NCBI RefSeq assembly: GCF_000429185.2
Contig: NZ_AUBJ02000001.1
Span: 2,666,001-2,730,000, forward strand
Origin: Actinoalloteichus caeruleus DSM 43889
GTDB lineage: Bacteria; Actinomycetota; Actinomycetes; Mycobacteriales; Pseudonocardiaceae
Reading direction: 5' to 3'
Length of the DNA stretch: 64,000 bases
Every line of letters starts with the position of its first letter. Within the stretch, counting starts at the first letter, position 1. Of the stretch, positions 8,961 to 17,517 are shown one piece after another. The position numbers and the translations under genes were made by a program. Under the pieces are notes generated by a model. That model saw only the letters and a program-made list of their open reading frames with translations. It did no database searches and was not told where the DNA came from.

Positions 8961-9200
8961 GGCGCCGGAGCTCGTTCGACGGGACGAGCGCTGGTCGGGC
9001 TGCTGGGTGACTCTGAGAACACGTGCCCCGTCGGGGGCCTTCCGTTGGTCTGTCCACAGCAGCCCGCAGGGCGAGCGCCCCGGCCAGGAGTGACTTGATA
9101 GAAGCCTGCTGAACAGTCAACTCGCACGAGGTTTGTCCCCAGGCCGGGGCGTTCGCGTCTGTCCCGTCATCGGCGATGAAGACAACGCGGACAAGCACTG

Positions 9201-9451
9201 ATGGTGACAGTGGGAATCGATCCGCACAGCACGTCCACGTCGCGGTGGCCGTCGACGCTGGCGGCGGGCGCGTCGGCAAGCCGCTGACCGTCGGCATCGA
9301 CGCGTCCCTGATCAGCGTGCTGCTCAGGTGGATCAGGTCGATCACCGGCGCACCGGTCACCTGGGCCATCGAGGACGGCCGGGGCTTCGCCCGCTGGCTG
9401 GCCGACGGGCTGTTGCTGGCAGGCCACGAGGTGGTCTGGGTTCCCCGTTAC
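9201..9451 (+). pseudogene. IS110-family transposase, N-terminal fragment
   Basis: The first 80 or so residues of an IS110-type transposase: VTVGIDPH, then after a one-base loss near 9224 HVHVAVAVDAGG, followed by VTWAIEDGRGFARWLADGLLLAGHEVVWVP. The gene stops being recognisable exactly where the left end of the first IS110 element begins, so it was probably its landing site. The remaining part of this transposase is not found on the other side of that element, which implies a later deletion or rearrangement. Confidence 0.75.
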
Positions 9452-9463
9452 CTAATGAATCTC

Positions 9464-9900
9464 GAACAGCCCGCTGGGACCGGTGTAGGCCTCCCCGTTA
9501 CCTGACCCGCTGAGGTCTCCAAAAAGAGCGGCAGCTTGGGGTCTTGGCGGGCTGTTCACCCCTGCTCGGCATCGAGGTAGGCCTTGCCCCTTTCTGGACT
9601 TGAGTCCTCACGGGAGACCGGCCGACGCGATGTCGGCGGTGGTGGTCCGCCGCGCGAGTGCCATGCCTGAGTACCACTGGGGCCTTCGAGCCCTCATGCA
9701 AAACCGGCGGGCTCGGCGTGTCGGACCACCACCGCGATCTTGCTGGGTCAGGTTGGTGCTCGTGGTTCGAGCCTGTCCGCACGGTGGGTGCCTTGTTTCT
9801 CGGAAGCCGGTGAGCTCTGACGCGAAGACTGGCTGCCGTGCGGGTCGCTGGGATCGCGAACAGCTCATCGGAGGGAAGGCCATCGAGCCTCGTCATTAGG
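9464..9900 (+). ncRNA. Putative IS110 bridge RNA, copy 1
   Basis: The non-coding left end has three structured parts in the order described for IS110 bridge RNAs. First is a 5' stem (GAACAGCCCGC at 9464-9474 pairing with GCGGGCTGTTC at 9547-9557). Second is a long loop closed by a perfect 14-base inverted repeat (9636-9649 with 9722-9735). Third is a donor-type loop: ATCGGAGG at 9867-9874 equals the element's right end, and TCATTAG at 9893-9899 is the exact complement of its left end. The middle loop matches the present flanks only weakly, about four bases on each side. Confidence 0.55.
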
Positions 9901-9963
9901 GCGCTGCGCGTTCTCGTTGGGTCTCTGACCAGCAGAGATTATCGAACGACCGGAGGTTGTGGG

Positions 9964-11209
9964 TTGACACTGTTCTGCGGAATCGACTGGGCCGAAGTCC
10001 ATCGCGACCTGGCCGTGGTCGACAGCGCCGGCAAGCTCATGGCGAAGAAGAGGGTCAACGAGGACGTCGATGGCTTCGCAGAGCTGACCGGCCTGCTCGC
10101 CGAGCTCGGGGACACCGCCGAGGACCCGATCCCGGTCTCGATCGAAACACCTCGTGGCCTGCTCGTCGCCGCATTGCGGGCGACCGGACGCCCGGTGTTC
10201 GCGATCAACCCGATGGCCGTCGCCCGTTATCGCGAGCGGCACTCGGTGTCTCGCACCAAGTCCGACCACGCCGACGCCATGACCCTGGCGAACATCCTGC
10301 GCGTGGACGCTCACATGCATCGCCGTATCCCGGCCGACAGCGACCTGGCGCAGGCCGTGGCCGTCCTGGCCCGCGCCCAACAGGACGCGATCTGGCGGCG
10401 CACCAAGGCCAGCAACGAACTGCGCGATGCTTCGCGAGTACTACCCGACCTTCCTTGAAGCCTTCGCTGGCAAGTCCGCGACGAACCTCGCGAGCACGGA
10501 AGCCCGCGCGGTCCTGGCGATCGCCCCGACTCCGGCGCTCGGGGCCGCGCTGTCGAAGGCCCGCATCGCCGCGGCTCTGCGCCGCGCCGGTCGCACCCGC
10601 TACGTCGACCAGGCCGCCGCCGACATCAAGGCGGCGCTGCGAATCCCGCAACTGCGCCAGTCCGCGCTCGTGGAGGATGCCTTCGGACGCCAGGCCCTCG
10701 CTCTGCTCGCCACACTCGACGCCGCCTGCAGCGGTGCCGACGACCTCGGCGCAGCGGCTGCGGACGCGTTCCGCCAGCACCCGGACTACGCGATCACCAC
10801 CAGCTTCCCCGGCCTGGCCGACTCCACCGGAGCTCGCGTCCTGGCCGAGATCGGCGACGACCGCGCCCGGTTCGCCGACGCCCCCGCGCTCAAGGCCTAC
10901 GCCAGCTCCGCACCCGTCACGCGCGCGTCCGGGCGGTCGATCTCCGTCACCTATCGGCGGGTCAAGAACGACCGCCTCGCCGCCGTCGGCTGGCTCTGGG
11001 CCTTCATCGCCGCCACCCACTGCGAACCCGCCAAAGCCCACTACCGACGCCGCCGCGACCACGGCGACCGCCACTCCACCGCGCTGCGGCACCTGTTCAA
11101 CCGCATGCTCGGCCAGCTCTATCACTGCCTCTAAAGAGGACAGATCTACGACGAGACCCGGGCCTTCCACCAACCGTCCACTCCGCCCGCCGAACCGGTC
11201 GCTGCTTGA
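9964..11209 (+). pseudogene. IS110 transposase, copy 1, frameshifted
   Basis: A DEDD/serine recombinase of the IS110 family, about 415 codons from a TTG at 9964. The N-terminal RuvC-like half (TLFCGIDWAEVHRDLAVVD, KSDHADAM) reads to about 10425, where two bases are lost relative to the other copy. The rest (MLREYYPTFLEAF, FPGLADSTGARVLAEIGDD, APVTRASGRS) continues in another frame. A TAA at 11132 also interrupts the tail before the family ending PVAA. Both lesions make it non-functional. The protein is close to the copy at 14001. Confidence 0.85.
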
Positions 11210-11396
11210 CAGTTAGCAAGATCGGAGGTCTTTTTCGTAGCTCCTGATCAAGGAGTCGTGGTCGCCAGGCCCGGCATGACTGACGCCCCCAGTCGAACCC
11301 TTGATCCGGGGGGTGTCACCAGGCCTGGTGGCATCGAGGGACCGCTGATAGGGACACGGCCACCGATCGGGTAGGTCTCGATGCCCCTATTGTTCG

Positions 11397-12489
11397 TCAA
11401 GCAGCGTGCCGTGCTGGTGCAGCCGGTGGCTCGGGCGAGGTGATGATTCGGTAGAGCTCGCGGGCGATATAGCGTTTGAGGCACCGGACGGCCTCGCGTT
11501 TGGTTTTGCCCTCGCGGACACGCCGGTCGATGTAGTCGCGGGTGCGTCGATCCCAGCGCAGGCGGACCAGCACGATGCTGCGCGGCGCGGAGTTCGCTTG
11601 GCGGTCGCCACCGCGGTTGAGCCGGTGGCGTTGCGTCCTTCCTGAGGATGCTTCCACCGGGCTGACACCGCACAGCGCGGCGAACGACGCTTCGCAAGCG
11701 TTCGGGGTTGTCGCCGGCCGCGATGAGGAGGGTCGCGGCCGTGTCAGGCCCGACTCCGTAGGTGTCGAGCATGGCGGGGTTGTGGCGGGCCAGGACAGCG
11801 GCGGTCTGCGCGTTGAGGTCGGCGATCTCCTGGCTAAGCCGGTCGATCCGGGCGGCGAGCAGACGCAGGGTGTACCGAGCCGCGGTAGCACTGTCGGATG
11901 GCGTGGCGGGCGTCCACGCGATGCACCGCTGCACGAGCTTGGCGGTGCTGAGATCGCGCAATTCGTCGCGCAGCGCAGGGTCGGCCGAGACCAGGACGGC
12001 CTTGAGCTGGTTGATGGCCTGGGTCCGGGACTTGAGGGCCGAGGTCTTCGCCACCTTGAACATGCGCAGCATTTCCACTGGCCCCTGCCCTCCCTTGGCC
12101 AACGCGCCGGCCTGCCCGTTCAGCACGGAGCGGGCTGCGGACTCGGCGTCGAGAACGTCGTTCTTGCCGCGCCGCCGGCGATTGGCCTTGTCAGGCTGGT
12201 TGACCTCGAACACGTCGATGTCAGCGGGCGCTAGGTGGCGGGCAAGCGCGGCTCCGTAGGAGCCCGTGCACTCCACGCCCGCGCGCCGAACGACGCCGAA
12301 TCCGCGTGCCCACTTCACCAGAGCTTGATACCCGGCTCGCGTGGTCGGAAATGCTTTGCTGGCCAGCAAAACGCCCAGCGCCGTGACGACCGCGGCGACG
12401 TGGAAGTCCTTGTGGGTGTCGACTCCCACGACCACCTCCTCGCCGTCGCGAGCCTGGGACTGGGAGGAAGGACGAAGGGTACTCGGCAC
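11397..12489 (-). pseudogene. IS110-family transposase, second type, frameshifted
   Basis: A different IS110-family transposase on the minus strand. The N-terminal half is intact (VVGVDTHKDFHVAAVV, ECTGSYGAALARHL, GKNDVLDAESAARS). The conserved YGVGPDTAATLLIAAGDNPERLRS follows. Near 11695 a frameshift moves the reading to FAALCGVSPVEASSGRTQRHRLNRGGDRQAN and the C-terminal RRVREGKTKREAVRCLKRYIARELY. It is inactive as it stands. The 300 bases upstream of its start are non-coding and could have held its own guide RNA, but I could not delimit its ends. Confidence 0.82.
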
Positions 12490-12794
12490 GGTCTGCTGGC
12501 TCCTGCTCTGATCGAAACGCCGGTGGCTGGCCGACGCCGGGCCGATCAGGCGGTCAGGACTGTGAAGATGCGCAGTGCGGCAAAGCCCCTATCGGGACAC
12601 GCCCCACCAGCCCGGCGGCAGCAAGCACCGCCCCGGACCGAGGCCGACGGATCGAGACAAAGACACACCGGTCAGTCGTAACGCGGGTCAGGCCACGGCC
12701 CGGGGCGGCACCCTTGATCATCACAGTCGTAACGTGGGTGCCGGCCGTCGATGCCCAACCGGCGACCACCCGCGACGGACGAAAGACAGTACGG

Positions 12795-13616
12795 ATGACC
12801 AGCGGTTACCAGGTGTTCCTCGGCCTGGACGTCGGAAAGGGCGAACACCACGCCGTCGGCTTGGACCCGACTGGAAATCGCCTGCATGACGGGCAGCTGC
12901 CCAACAGCGAACCCCAACTGCGAGCGTTGCTGGACAAGCTCGCCGCCCACGGCCCCCTGCTGGTGGTGGTCGACCAACCAGCCACGATCAGCGCCCTGCC
13001 TGTCGCGGTCGCCCGCGCCGCTGGTCACCAGGTCGCCTACCTGCCCGAATTGGCCATGCGCCGCATCGCCGACCTCTACCCCGGCAGGGCCAAAACCAAC
13101 GCCCGAGACGCCTTCGTCATCGCTGATGCCGCCCGCTCCCTGCCTCACACGCTGCGATCGGTCGATGTCGGTGACGACGCCTTGGCCGAACTGGAGGTGC
13201 TGGTCGGCTTCGATGACGACCTGGCTGGTGAGACCACCCGGATCGGCAACCGCATCCGCGGTCTGCTCACCGGAATCCACCCCGCGCTGGAACGCGTCAT
13301 CGGCCCCAGGATCAGCCATCCAGCGGTGCTGGAGATCCTTTCCCGCTGCGGTGGACCCGCCGGAATCCGCACGGCGGGACGGCGCAAGCTCGCCTCGATC
13401 GCCACCACGCACGCGCCCCGCATGGGCGACAAGCTGGTCACCGGCATCCTGGCGGCGCTGCAGGAGCAGACCCTGACCGTTCCGGGTCCGCTGCCGCCGA
13501 CACCGTGCTGCCCAGGATGACCGAGAGCTTGCCAACCGTTCTCCAGCAACGCAAACAGGTTGCCACCGAGGTTGAGGAGATACTTGATCCGCACCCTCTT
13601 GCCGGGGTCCTGACCT
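12795..13616 (+). pseudogene. IS110-family transposase, third type, 5' part (interrupted)
   Basis: The N-terminal two thirds of an IS110-type transposase (VFLGLDVGKGEHHAVGLD, AYLPELAMRRIADLYPGRAKTNARDAFVIADAAR, HPALERVIGPR). A single-base slip near 13490 changes frame, after which LPRMTESLPTVLQQRKQ and HPLAGVLT read on. At 13616 the gene is cut by the second copy of the other IS110 element. Its remainder resumes at 15285. Joining the two restores the family sequence LAGVLTSMPGIGVRTA without loss or gain of bases. Confidence 0.88.
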
Positions 13617-13960
13617 AAAAACACGCGAACGAGCCCGAAGCTAATCATGATCTCTGCTCGGTTCGGGCTCGCTCTCCAGTTCGTGTTCCGCCGACGCCTG
13701 GCGATACATGGGGCCTGAGCCCTCGCCTTGTCCTGACCATGGACCTGGAGTCCTTCATTGAGCCAGCGGATCATACCCGTCCGGGCCACCGTCACGCCTG
13801 CTGATCAAGGATGGCGCTCGTGGTTCGAGCCCGTCCGCACGACCTACACCCAGCTTCTCGGGAGCCTGGGAGCTCGGGCATCAGGACCGGAGTCGTGCGG
13901 ATCGCTGGGATCGTGAACGGCTCAATCGGAGGGAAGGCCACAGAGCCTCGTTATTAGGGC
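13617..13960 (+). ncRNA. Putative IS110 bridge RNA, copy 2
   Basis: The left end folds into the expected three parts. A 5' stem-loop is built from CGAGCCCGAA (from 13627) and TTCGGGCTCG, with an outer AACAC...GTGTT pairing. A target loop has GTCCTGACC at 13730-13738, identical to the left insertion flank (13607-13615). CATTGAG at 13756-13762 pairs with the right flank CTCGATG, with one G-U wobble. The two guides are separated by a GGAC/GTCC hairpin. A donor loop has ATCGGAGG at 13925-13932, identical to the right end, and GTTATTAG at 13950-13957, complementary to the left end at seven of eight positions. This is the architecture reported for IS621-like bridge RNAs. Exact RNA ends are unknown. 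Confidence 0.7.
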
Positions 13961-14000
13961 GCCGCACGTTCTCGCCAGGGGTTCCAGCCAGTCCAAACAG

Positions 14001-15262
14001 GTGAGCAAGGAGAGCAAGTTGGCAATCGTGTTCTGCGGCATCGACTGGGCTGAGCACCACCACGACGTCGCCCTGGTCGATGCCGAGGGCAAGCTGGTGA
14101 CCAAACGCCGCATTGCCGAGTCCGCCGACGGTTTCGCCGAGCTGACGGCCATGCTGGCCGAGGCCGGCGACAGTCGCGAGGACCCGATCCCGGTCGCGAT
14201 CGAGTCCCGCGCGGGCTGCTCGTTGCCGCGCTGCGGGAAACCGGGCGGGCGATCTACGCGATCAACCCGATGGCCGTCGCGCGCTACTGCGAACGGCACA
14301 CCGTCTTCCGTAAGAAGTCCGACCACGCCGACGCGATGGTCCTGGCCAACATCCTGCGCACCGACGCCCACGCCCACCGTCAGCTGCCCGCCGACACGGA
14401 GCTCGCTCGCGCGGTCGCGGTCCTGGCCCGCGCCGTCCAGGATGCGGTCTGGCGCCGCACCAGGGCCTTGCAAGAACTGCGGTCTCTGCTGCGCGAGTAC
14501 TACCCGGGCTTCCTCGCCGCGTTTCGCCGCAGCGGCGCTACCAACCTCGCCCGCCCCGAAGCCCGTCAGCTGCTCGCGCTCGCCCCGACACCGGCGGCCG
14601 CGAAGCTCACGCCGGCCCGGATCACGACCGCCTTGCGGCGAGCCGGCCGGCAACGCGGCATCGACGCCCTGACGGCCGAACTCCACCAAGCGTTCCGGGT
14701 TCCGCAGCTGCGGCAGCTTCCGCTCATCGAGGAAGCGTTGGGGCGTCAGGCTGTTGCGCTGCTGGCAACGCTCAACGCCGAATGCGACAACGCCGAGCAG
14801 CTCGGCCAGGTCGCCGTCGAGGCGTTCCGGCAACACCCCGATCACGCGGTGATCACCAGCTTTCCCGGCATAGGCAAACTCTGCGGCGCACGGCTCCTGG
14901 CCGAGATCGGCGACGACCGCGACTGCTTCGCCGATGCCCGCGCGCTCAAGGCCTACGCCGATTCAGCACCGGTGACGAGAGCCTCCGGACGCAGCATCGC
15001 CATCACTCGCCGCGTGGTGAAGAACGACCGTCTGAACGCGGTCGGGTTCCTCTGGGCCTTCGCGGCTATGCCCCGCCCAGGTCCGGCGAAGGACCACTAC
15101 GACCGGCGACGCGCCCGCGGCGACCACCACGCCGCCGCGTTGCGGCACCTGTTCAACCGCATGCTCGGCCAGCTCTACCATTGCCTCCACACAGGACAGA
15201 CCTACGACCCGATCAAAGCCTTCGGCGAACCCGCATACAACGCCGAACCCGTCGCTGCTTGA
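14001..15262 (+). pseudogene. IS110 transposase, copy 2, frameshifted
   Basis: An IS110 transposase homologous along its length to the one at 9964. The N-terminus (IVFCGIDWAEHHHDVALVD, DPIPVAIE) is followed by loss of one base near 14207. Reading then continues in the next frame through INPMAVARYCERHTVFRKKSDHADAMVLANIL, REYYPGFLAAF, FPGIGKLCGARLLAEIGDD and RHLFNRMLGQLYHC to the end PVAA. Without the slip it would be about 420 residues. The start is a GTG at 14001 or a TTG at 14019. The lesion lies at a different place from that of copy 1, so the two decayed independently. Confidence 0.87.
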
Positions 15263-15284
15263 CAGTTAGCGAGATCGGAGGTCT

Positions 15285-15660
15285 CGATGCCCGGCATCGG
15301 AGTCAGGACCGCAGCCCGGATCCTGCGGGAAGTCGGCGACGCTTCGGCGTTCAATTCCTCCGCCCACCTGGCCGCCTACGCCGGGATCGCGCCGGTCACC
15401 CGCAGTTCGGGCTCCTCGATCAAGGGTGAGCACCCGGCCCGCACCGGCAACCGCAAACTTAAACGTGCCTTCTTTCCCGCCTCGTTCGCAGCACTGTCCG
15501 ACCCCACCAGCAGGGCCTATTACCAGCGGAAACGCGATGAGGGGAAGAAGCACAACGCCGCCCTGACCTGCCTGGCCCGGCGCCGCTGCGACGTCGTGTT
15601 CGCCATGCTCCGTAACAAGACCTACTACCGACATCCCGAGACCGTTCCCGCCCCATCAGA
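15285..15660 (+). pseudogene. IS110-family transposase, third type, 3' part
   Basis: The continuation of the transposase interrupted at 13616. It opens with MPGIGVRTAARILREVGD and includes AAYAGIAPVTRSSGSS and KRAFFPASFAALSDPTSRAYYQRKRDEGKKHNAALTCLARRRCDV (the conserved C-terminal core), ending near FAMLRNKTYYRHPET. The frame runs on to 15988 but the recognisable protein ends about 15660. The downstream end of this element was not located. Confidence 0.85.
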
Positions 15661-15833
15661 TCGGGTATTTGCCGACCGCTGCGGCCCGTGCCCTCGGGTG
15701 GCTACGCGAAGTAGGGACCGCGCCTACCGGTCGACGTCGCCACCCGAGAATCCACCGCGCCCCGCCCGTCGCCACTGGCCCGGCGCCCACCGCCGACACC
15801 CGCTACCAGTAGAAGATCGAAAGGACCAGCGCG

Positions 15834-16130
15834 ATGACCGCCCCGCCCACGTCATCCGACCCGACCACGTCGATCGTCTCCTCGGGTGCCCGGTTGGGCA
15901 GCTGGTGAGCTTTGCCGATGGGTGGCCGCCGGTCTCGCCGATTGGCCCGACGTCGACCACACGCCCCGGGCCGTCGCGCACGTGTTGACCCGGTCGGCCG
16001 GGGCCGTCGCGAACGCCCTCACGGTTCTGGTGGACAGGGGAAAAGCCGCGCGGACATCGACAGCACCCGCGCGGTATCAGGCCACCTGCACCACGGGCGG
16101 CGCCGCGTCCGCGTCGCACACCGCGCGGTC
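15834..16130 (+). pseudogene. Winged-helix regulator remnant of a mobile element
   Basis: A degraded small regulator gene. An ATG at 15834 gives MTAPPTSSDPTTSIVSSGARLG and runs into a stop. A neighbouring frame then carries GELCRWVAAGLADWPDVDHTPRAVAHVLTRSAGAVANALTVLVDRGKA, a winged-helix DNA-binding domain seen beside MoxR-type ATPases on actinobacterial integrated elements. The frameshift and the decayed tail make it non-functional. Confidence 0.5.
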
Positions 16131-16218
16131 GGGTTCGGCCCGTCGCCCACGGCGACCCCGGGCGACGGCGGCACCGACGACACTCTCCGCCGTGGTTCCC
16201 GACGTAGTGTCGGGTCCG

Positions 16219-16713
16219 GTGACACGGCCGAATGGACAGCCCTATCACCCGCGCACGGTGGCGGGAATTTCCGACGTTACGGCGTTGCGCAGGTTGCGCG
16301 AGGCAGGGGTGTTCCGTCCTGTTGTACGTTCCACCCGGCACCGGGAAGACCTCGGTGATCGAGGCCGCCTTCCCGGATTTGATCACCGTCGCGGGTGACG
16401 GCGACACCACGGTCGCGGACTTCGTGGGCGAGTATACCCAGACCCCCGAGGGCCTGTACACGTTCGTCCACGGGCCGCTGATCCGGGCGATGAGGGAAGG
16501 CCGGACCCTGTTCATCGACGATGCCACCCTGATCCCGCCGCCCGTGTTGGCGGTGGTGTACCCCGCGATGGACGACCGCCGCGAGATCATCGTGAAGGCC
16601 AACAGCGGCGAGGTCGTCAAGGCCGCCCCCGGGTTCTACGTGGTCGCTGGTCACAACCCGGGCGTGCACGGGGCGACGGTGTCCGACGCGCTGGCGTCCG
16701 ACGCTCGAACTTC
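16219..16713 (+). pseudogene. MoxR-like AAA ATPase remnant
   Basis: Part of an AAA ATPase. A first frame from the GTG at 16219 gives TRPNGQPYHPRTVAGISDVTALRRLREAGV. After a slip near 16309 the next frame gives the Walker A region LLYVPPGTGKTSVIEAAFPD, then VGEYTQTPEGLYTFVHGPLIRAMREG and the Walker B region TLFIDDATLIPP, ending near GVHGATVSDALAS. The arginine-finger half is missing. Such genes are common cargo of actinobacterial integrative elements, consistent with the integrase relic next to it. Confidence 0.75.
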
Positions 16714-16769
16714 CGAGATCGATTCTGGGTTCCCGCCGTGGCTGGACACCGCGTACGCGGCTGGGCCCC

Positions 16770-17108
16770 CTACTGCCCGGCTTCCACTTCCATGATCTCC
16801 GTCACGCCCACAAGACGTGGCTCATCGAGGACCACGTCCCCGAAGTCGCTCAACACAAACGCCTCGGACACCGGAGGCGCGGCATCGCGGGCCGGTACTC
16901 GCATGTGACGCAGGACATGGTCGATCAGATGTGCGACAGCCTCCAACGTCGCTGGGAACGGGCCTCGACCGGCAGCGTGGAGCCCTGCTTCCCGAACACA
17001 TACCGCGACCAGGACCGCAGCAACATCATCTGCTCCCAAAATGCTCCCACAACGCAGAAAACCCCGCCGACGAAGATCGTCGACGGGGCTTCTGACCACC
17101 ATGTATAA
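16770..17108 (+). pseudogene. Tyrosine integrase, C-terminal fragment at tRNA-Val
   Basis: The last part of a phage-type integrase. HDLRHAHKTWL carries the conserved H-x-x-R of box II, LGH follows in HKRLGHR, and YSHVT holds the catalytic tyrosine region. The N-terminal two thirds are gone, replaced upstream by the MoxR relic. The frame ends at 17108, two bases from the CCA end of the tRNA-Val gene on the other strand, the normal place for an integrase of an element inserted into a tRNA 3' end. The last 20 codons run through the tRNA terminator, so the natural C-terminus may be earlier. Confidence 0.75.
17055..17088 (-). terminator. Rho-independent terminator of the tRNA cluster
   Basis: Read on the minus strand, a 12-base stem with one mismatch (17062-17073 with 17077-17088) and a three-base loop is followed by a short T-run. 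It lies 22 bases after the CCA of tRNA-Val and ends the Gly-Cys-Val transcript. Confidence 0.85.
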
Positions 17109-17112
17109 CTGG

Positions 17113-17184
17113 TGGGCGATACTGGGATTGAACCAGTGACCTCTACCGTGTCAAGGTAGCGCTCTCCCACTGAGCTAATCGCCC
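17113..17184 (-). tRNA. tRNA-Val (GAC)
   Basis: A 72-base cloverleaf on the minus strand with acceptor stem GGGCGAT/ATCGCCC, anticodon loop TTGACAC (GAC) and T-loop GGTTCAATCC. CCA is encoded at 17110-17112. It is the last tRNA of a Gly-Cys-Val transcript. An integrase relic ends at its 3' side, marking a former attachment site. Confidence 0.97.
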
Positions 17185-17185
17185 G

Positions 17186-17257
17186 AGGCGGAGGCGGGAA
17201 TCGAACCCGCGTACAGGGCTTTGCAGGCCCTTGCCTAAACCACTCGGCCACTCCGCC
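17186..17257 (-). tRNA. tRNA-Cys (GCA)
   Basis: A 72-base cloverleaf with acceptor GGCGGAG/CTCCGCC, anticodon loop CTGCAAA (GCA) and T-loop GGTTCGATTCC. The discriminator base is U, as is characteristic for tRNA-Cys. It is separated by a single base from tRNA-Val. Confidence 0.97.
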
Positions 17258-17303
17258 GAATCCCGGCTCGCACCGAGACGTCGGCCTCGTTACGGCCGCT
17301 CAG

Positions 17304-17376
17304 AGCGGACGACGGGACTCGAACCCGCGACCCTCACCTTGGCAAGGTGATGCGCTACCAACTGCGCTACGTCCGC
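17304..17376 (-). tRNA. tRNA-Gly (GCC)
   Basis: A 73-base cloverleaf with acceptor GCGGACG/CGTCCGC, anticodon loop TTGCCAA (GCC) and T-loop GGTTCGAGTCC. It is the first gene of the minus-strand Gly-Cys-Val cluster. The promoter should lie in the 140 bases between it and ssgB. Confidence 0.97.
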
Positions 17377-17517
17377 AGAAGCAAGGCGGTGAACCCCTGG
17401 GCTTGGATCCTCCCGGGGAGTCCCTGCCTCGCTGTCGTGATGAGAACTCTAGCGGACCCCGTCCTGGTGGATCAAACGGGGGGTCCCCAAACACGCATGG
17501 TCGGCCGTTTCCGCTGG

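Larger units (their letters stand above)
9452..11232 (+). mobile_element. IS110-family element, copy 1
   Basis: A nearly complete but inactivated insertion sequence. Both ends carry a CT dinucleotide: CTAATGA at 9452 on the left, and GATCGGAGGTCT ending at 11232 on the right. The right end is shared almost base for base with a second copy ending at 15284. About 500 bases of structured non-coding DNA precede the transposase frame, as in IS110-group elements that encode a bridge RNA there. There are no terminal inverted repeats or target duplications, as expected for this family. The ends were set by comparing the two copies and by pairing to the predicted donor-binding loop. Confidence 0.75.
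13615..15284 (+). mobile_element. IS110-family element, copy 2, inserted in another IS110 gene
   Basis: An insertion of about 1.67 kb flanked by CT at 13615-13616 and CT at 15283-15284. Removing it rejoins GTCCTGAC, CT and CGATG into the intact coding sequence of the host transposase, so the insertion point is known to the base. There is no target duplication beyond the CT core, as expected for IS110 recombination. The element comprises a structured left end of about 380 bases, one frameshifted transposase and a short right end (GATCGGAGGT). It is a relative of the copy at 9452-11232. Confidence 0.88.

Noticed and set aside
8970-9200. A minus-strand frame with a Cys/Arg-rich stretch between the IS30 and IS110 fragments
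   Set aside because: No conserved motif, no start with a ribosome binding site, and it lies among decayed elements.
10400-14230. Programmed ribosomal frameshifting in the two IS110 copies
   Set aside because: The slips are at different places (near 10425 and 14207), of different size, and not on slippery heptamers. IS110 transposases are normally single frames. Simple decay explains them.
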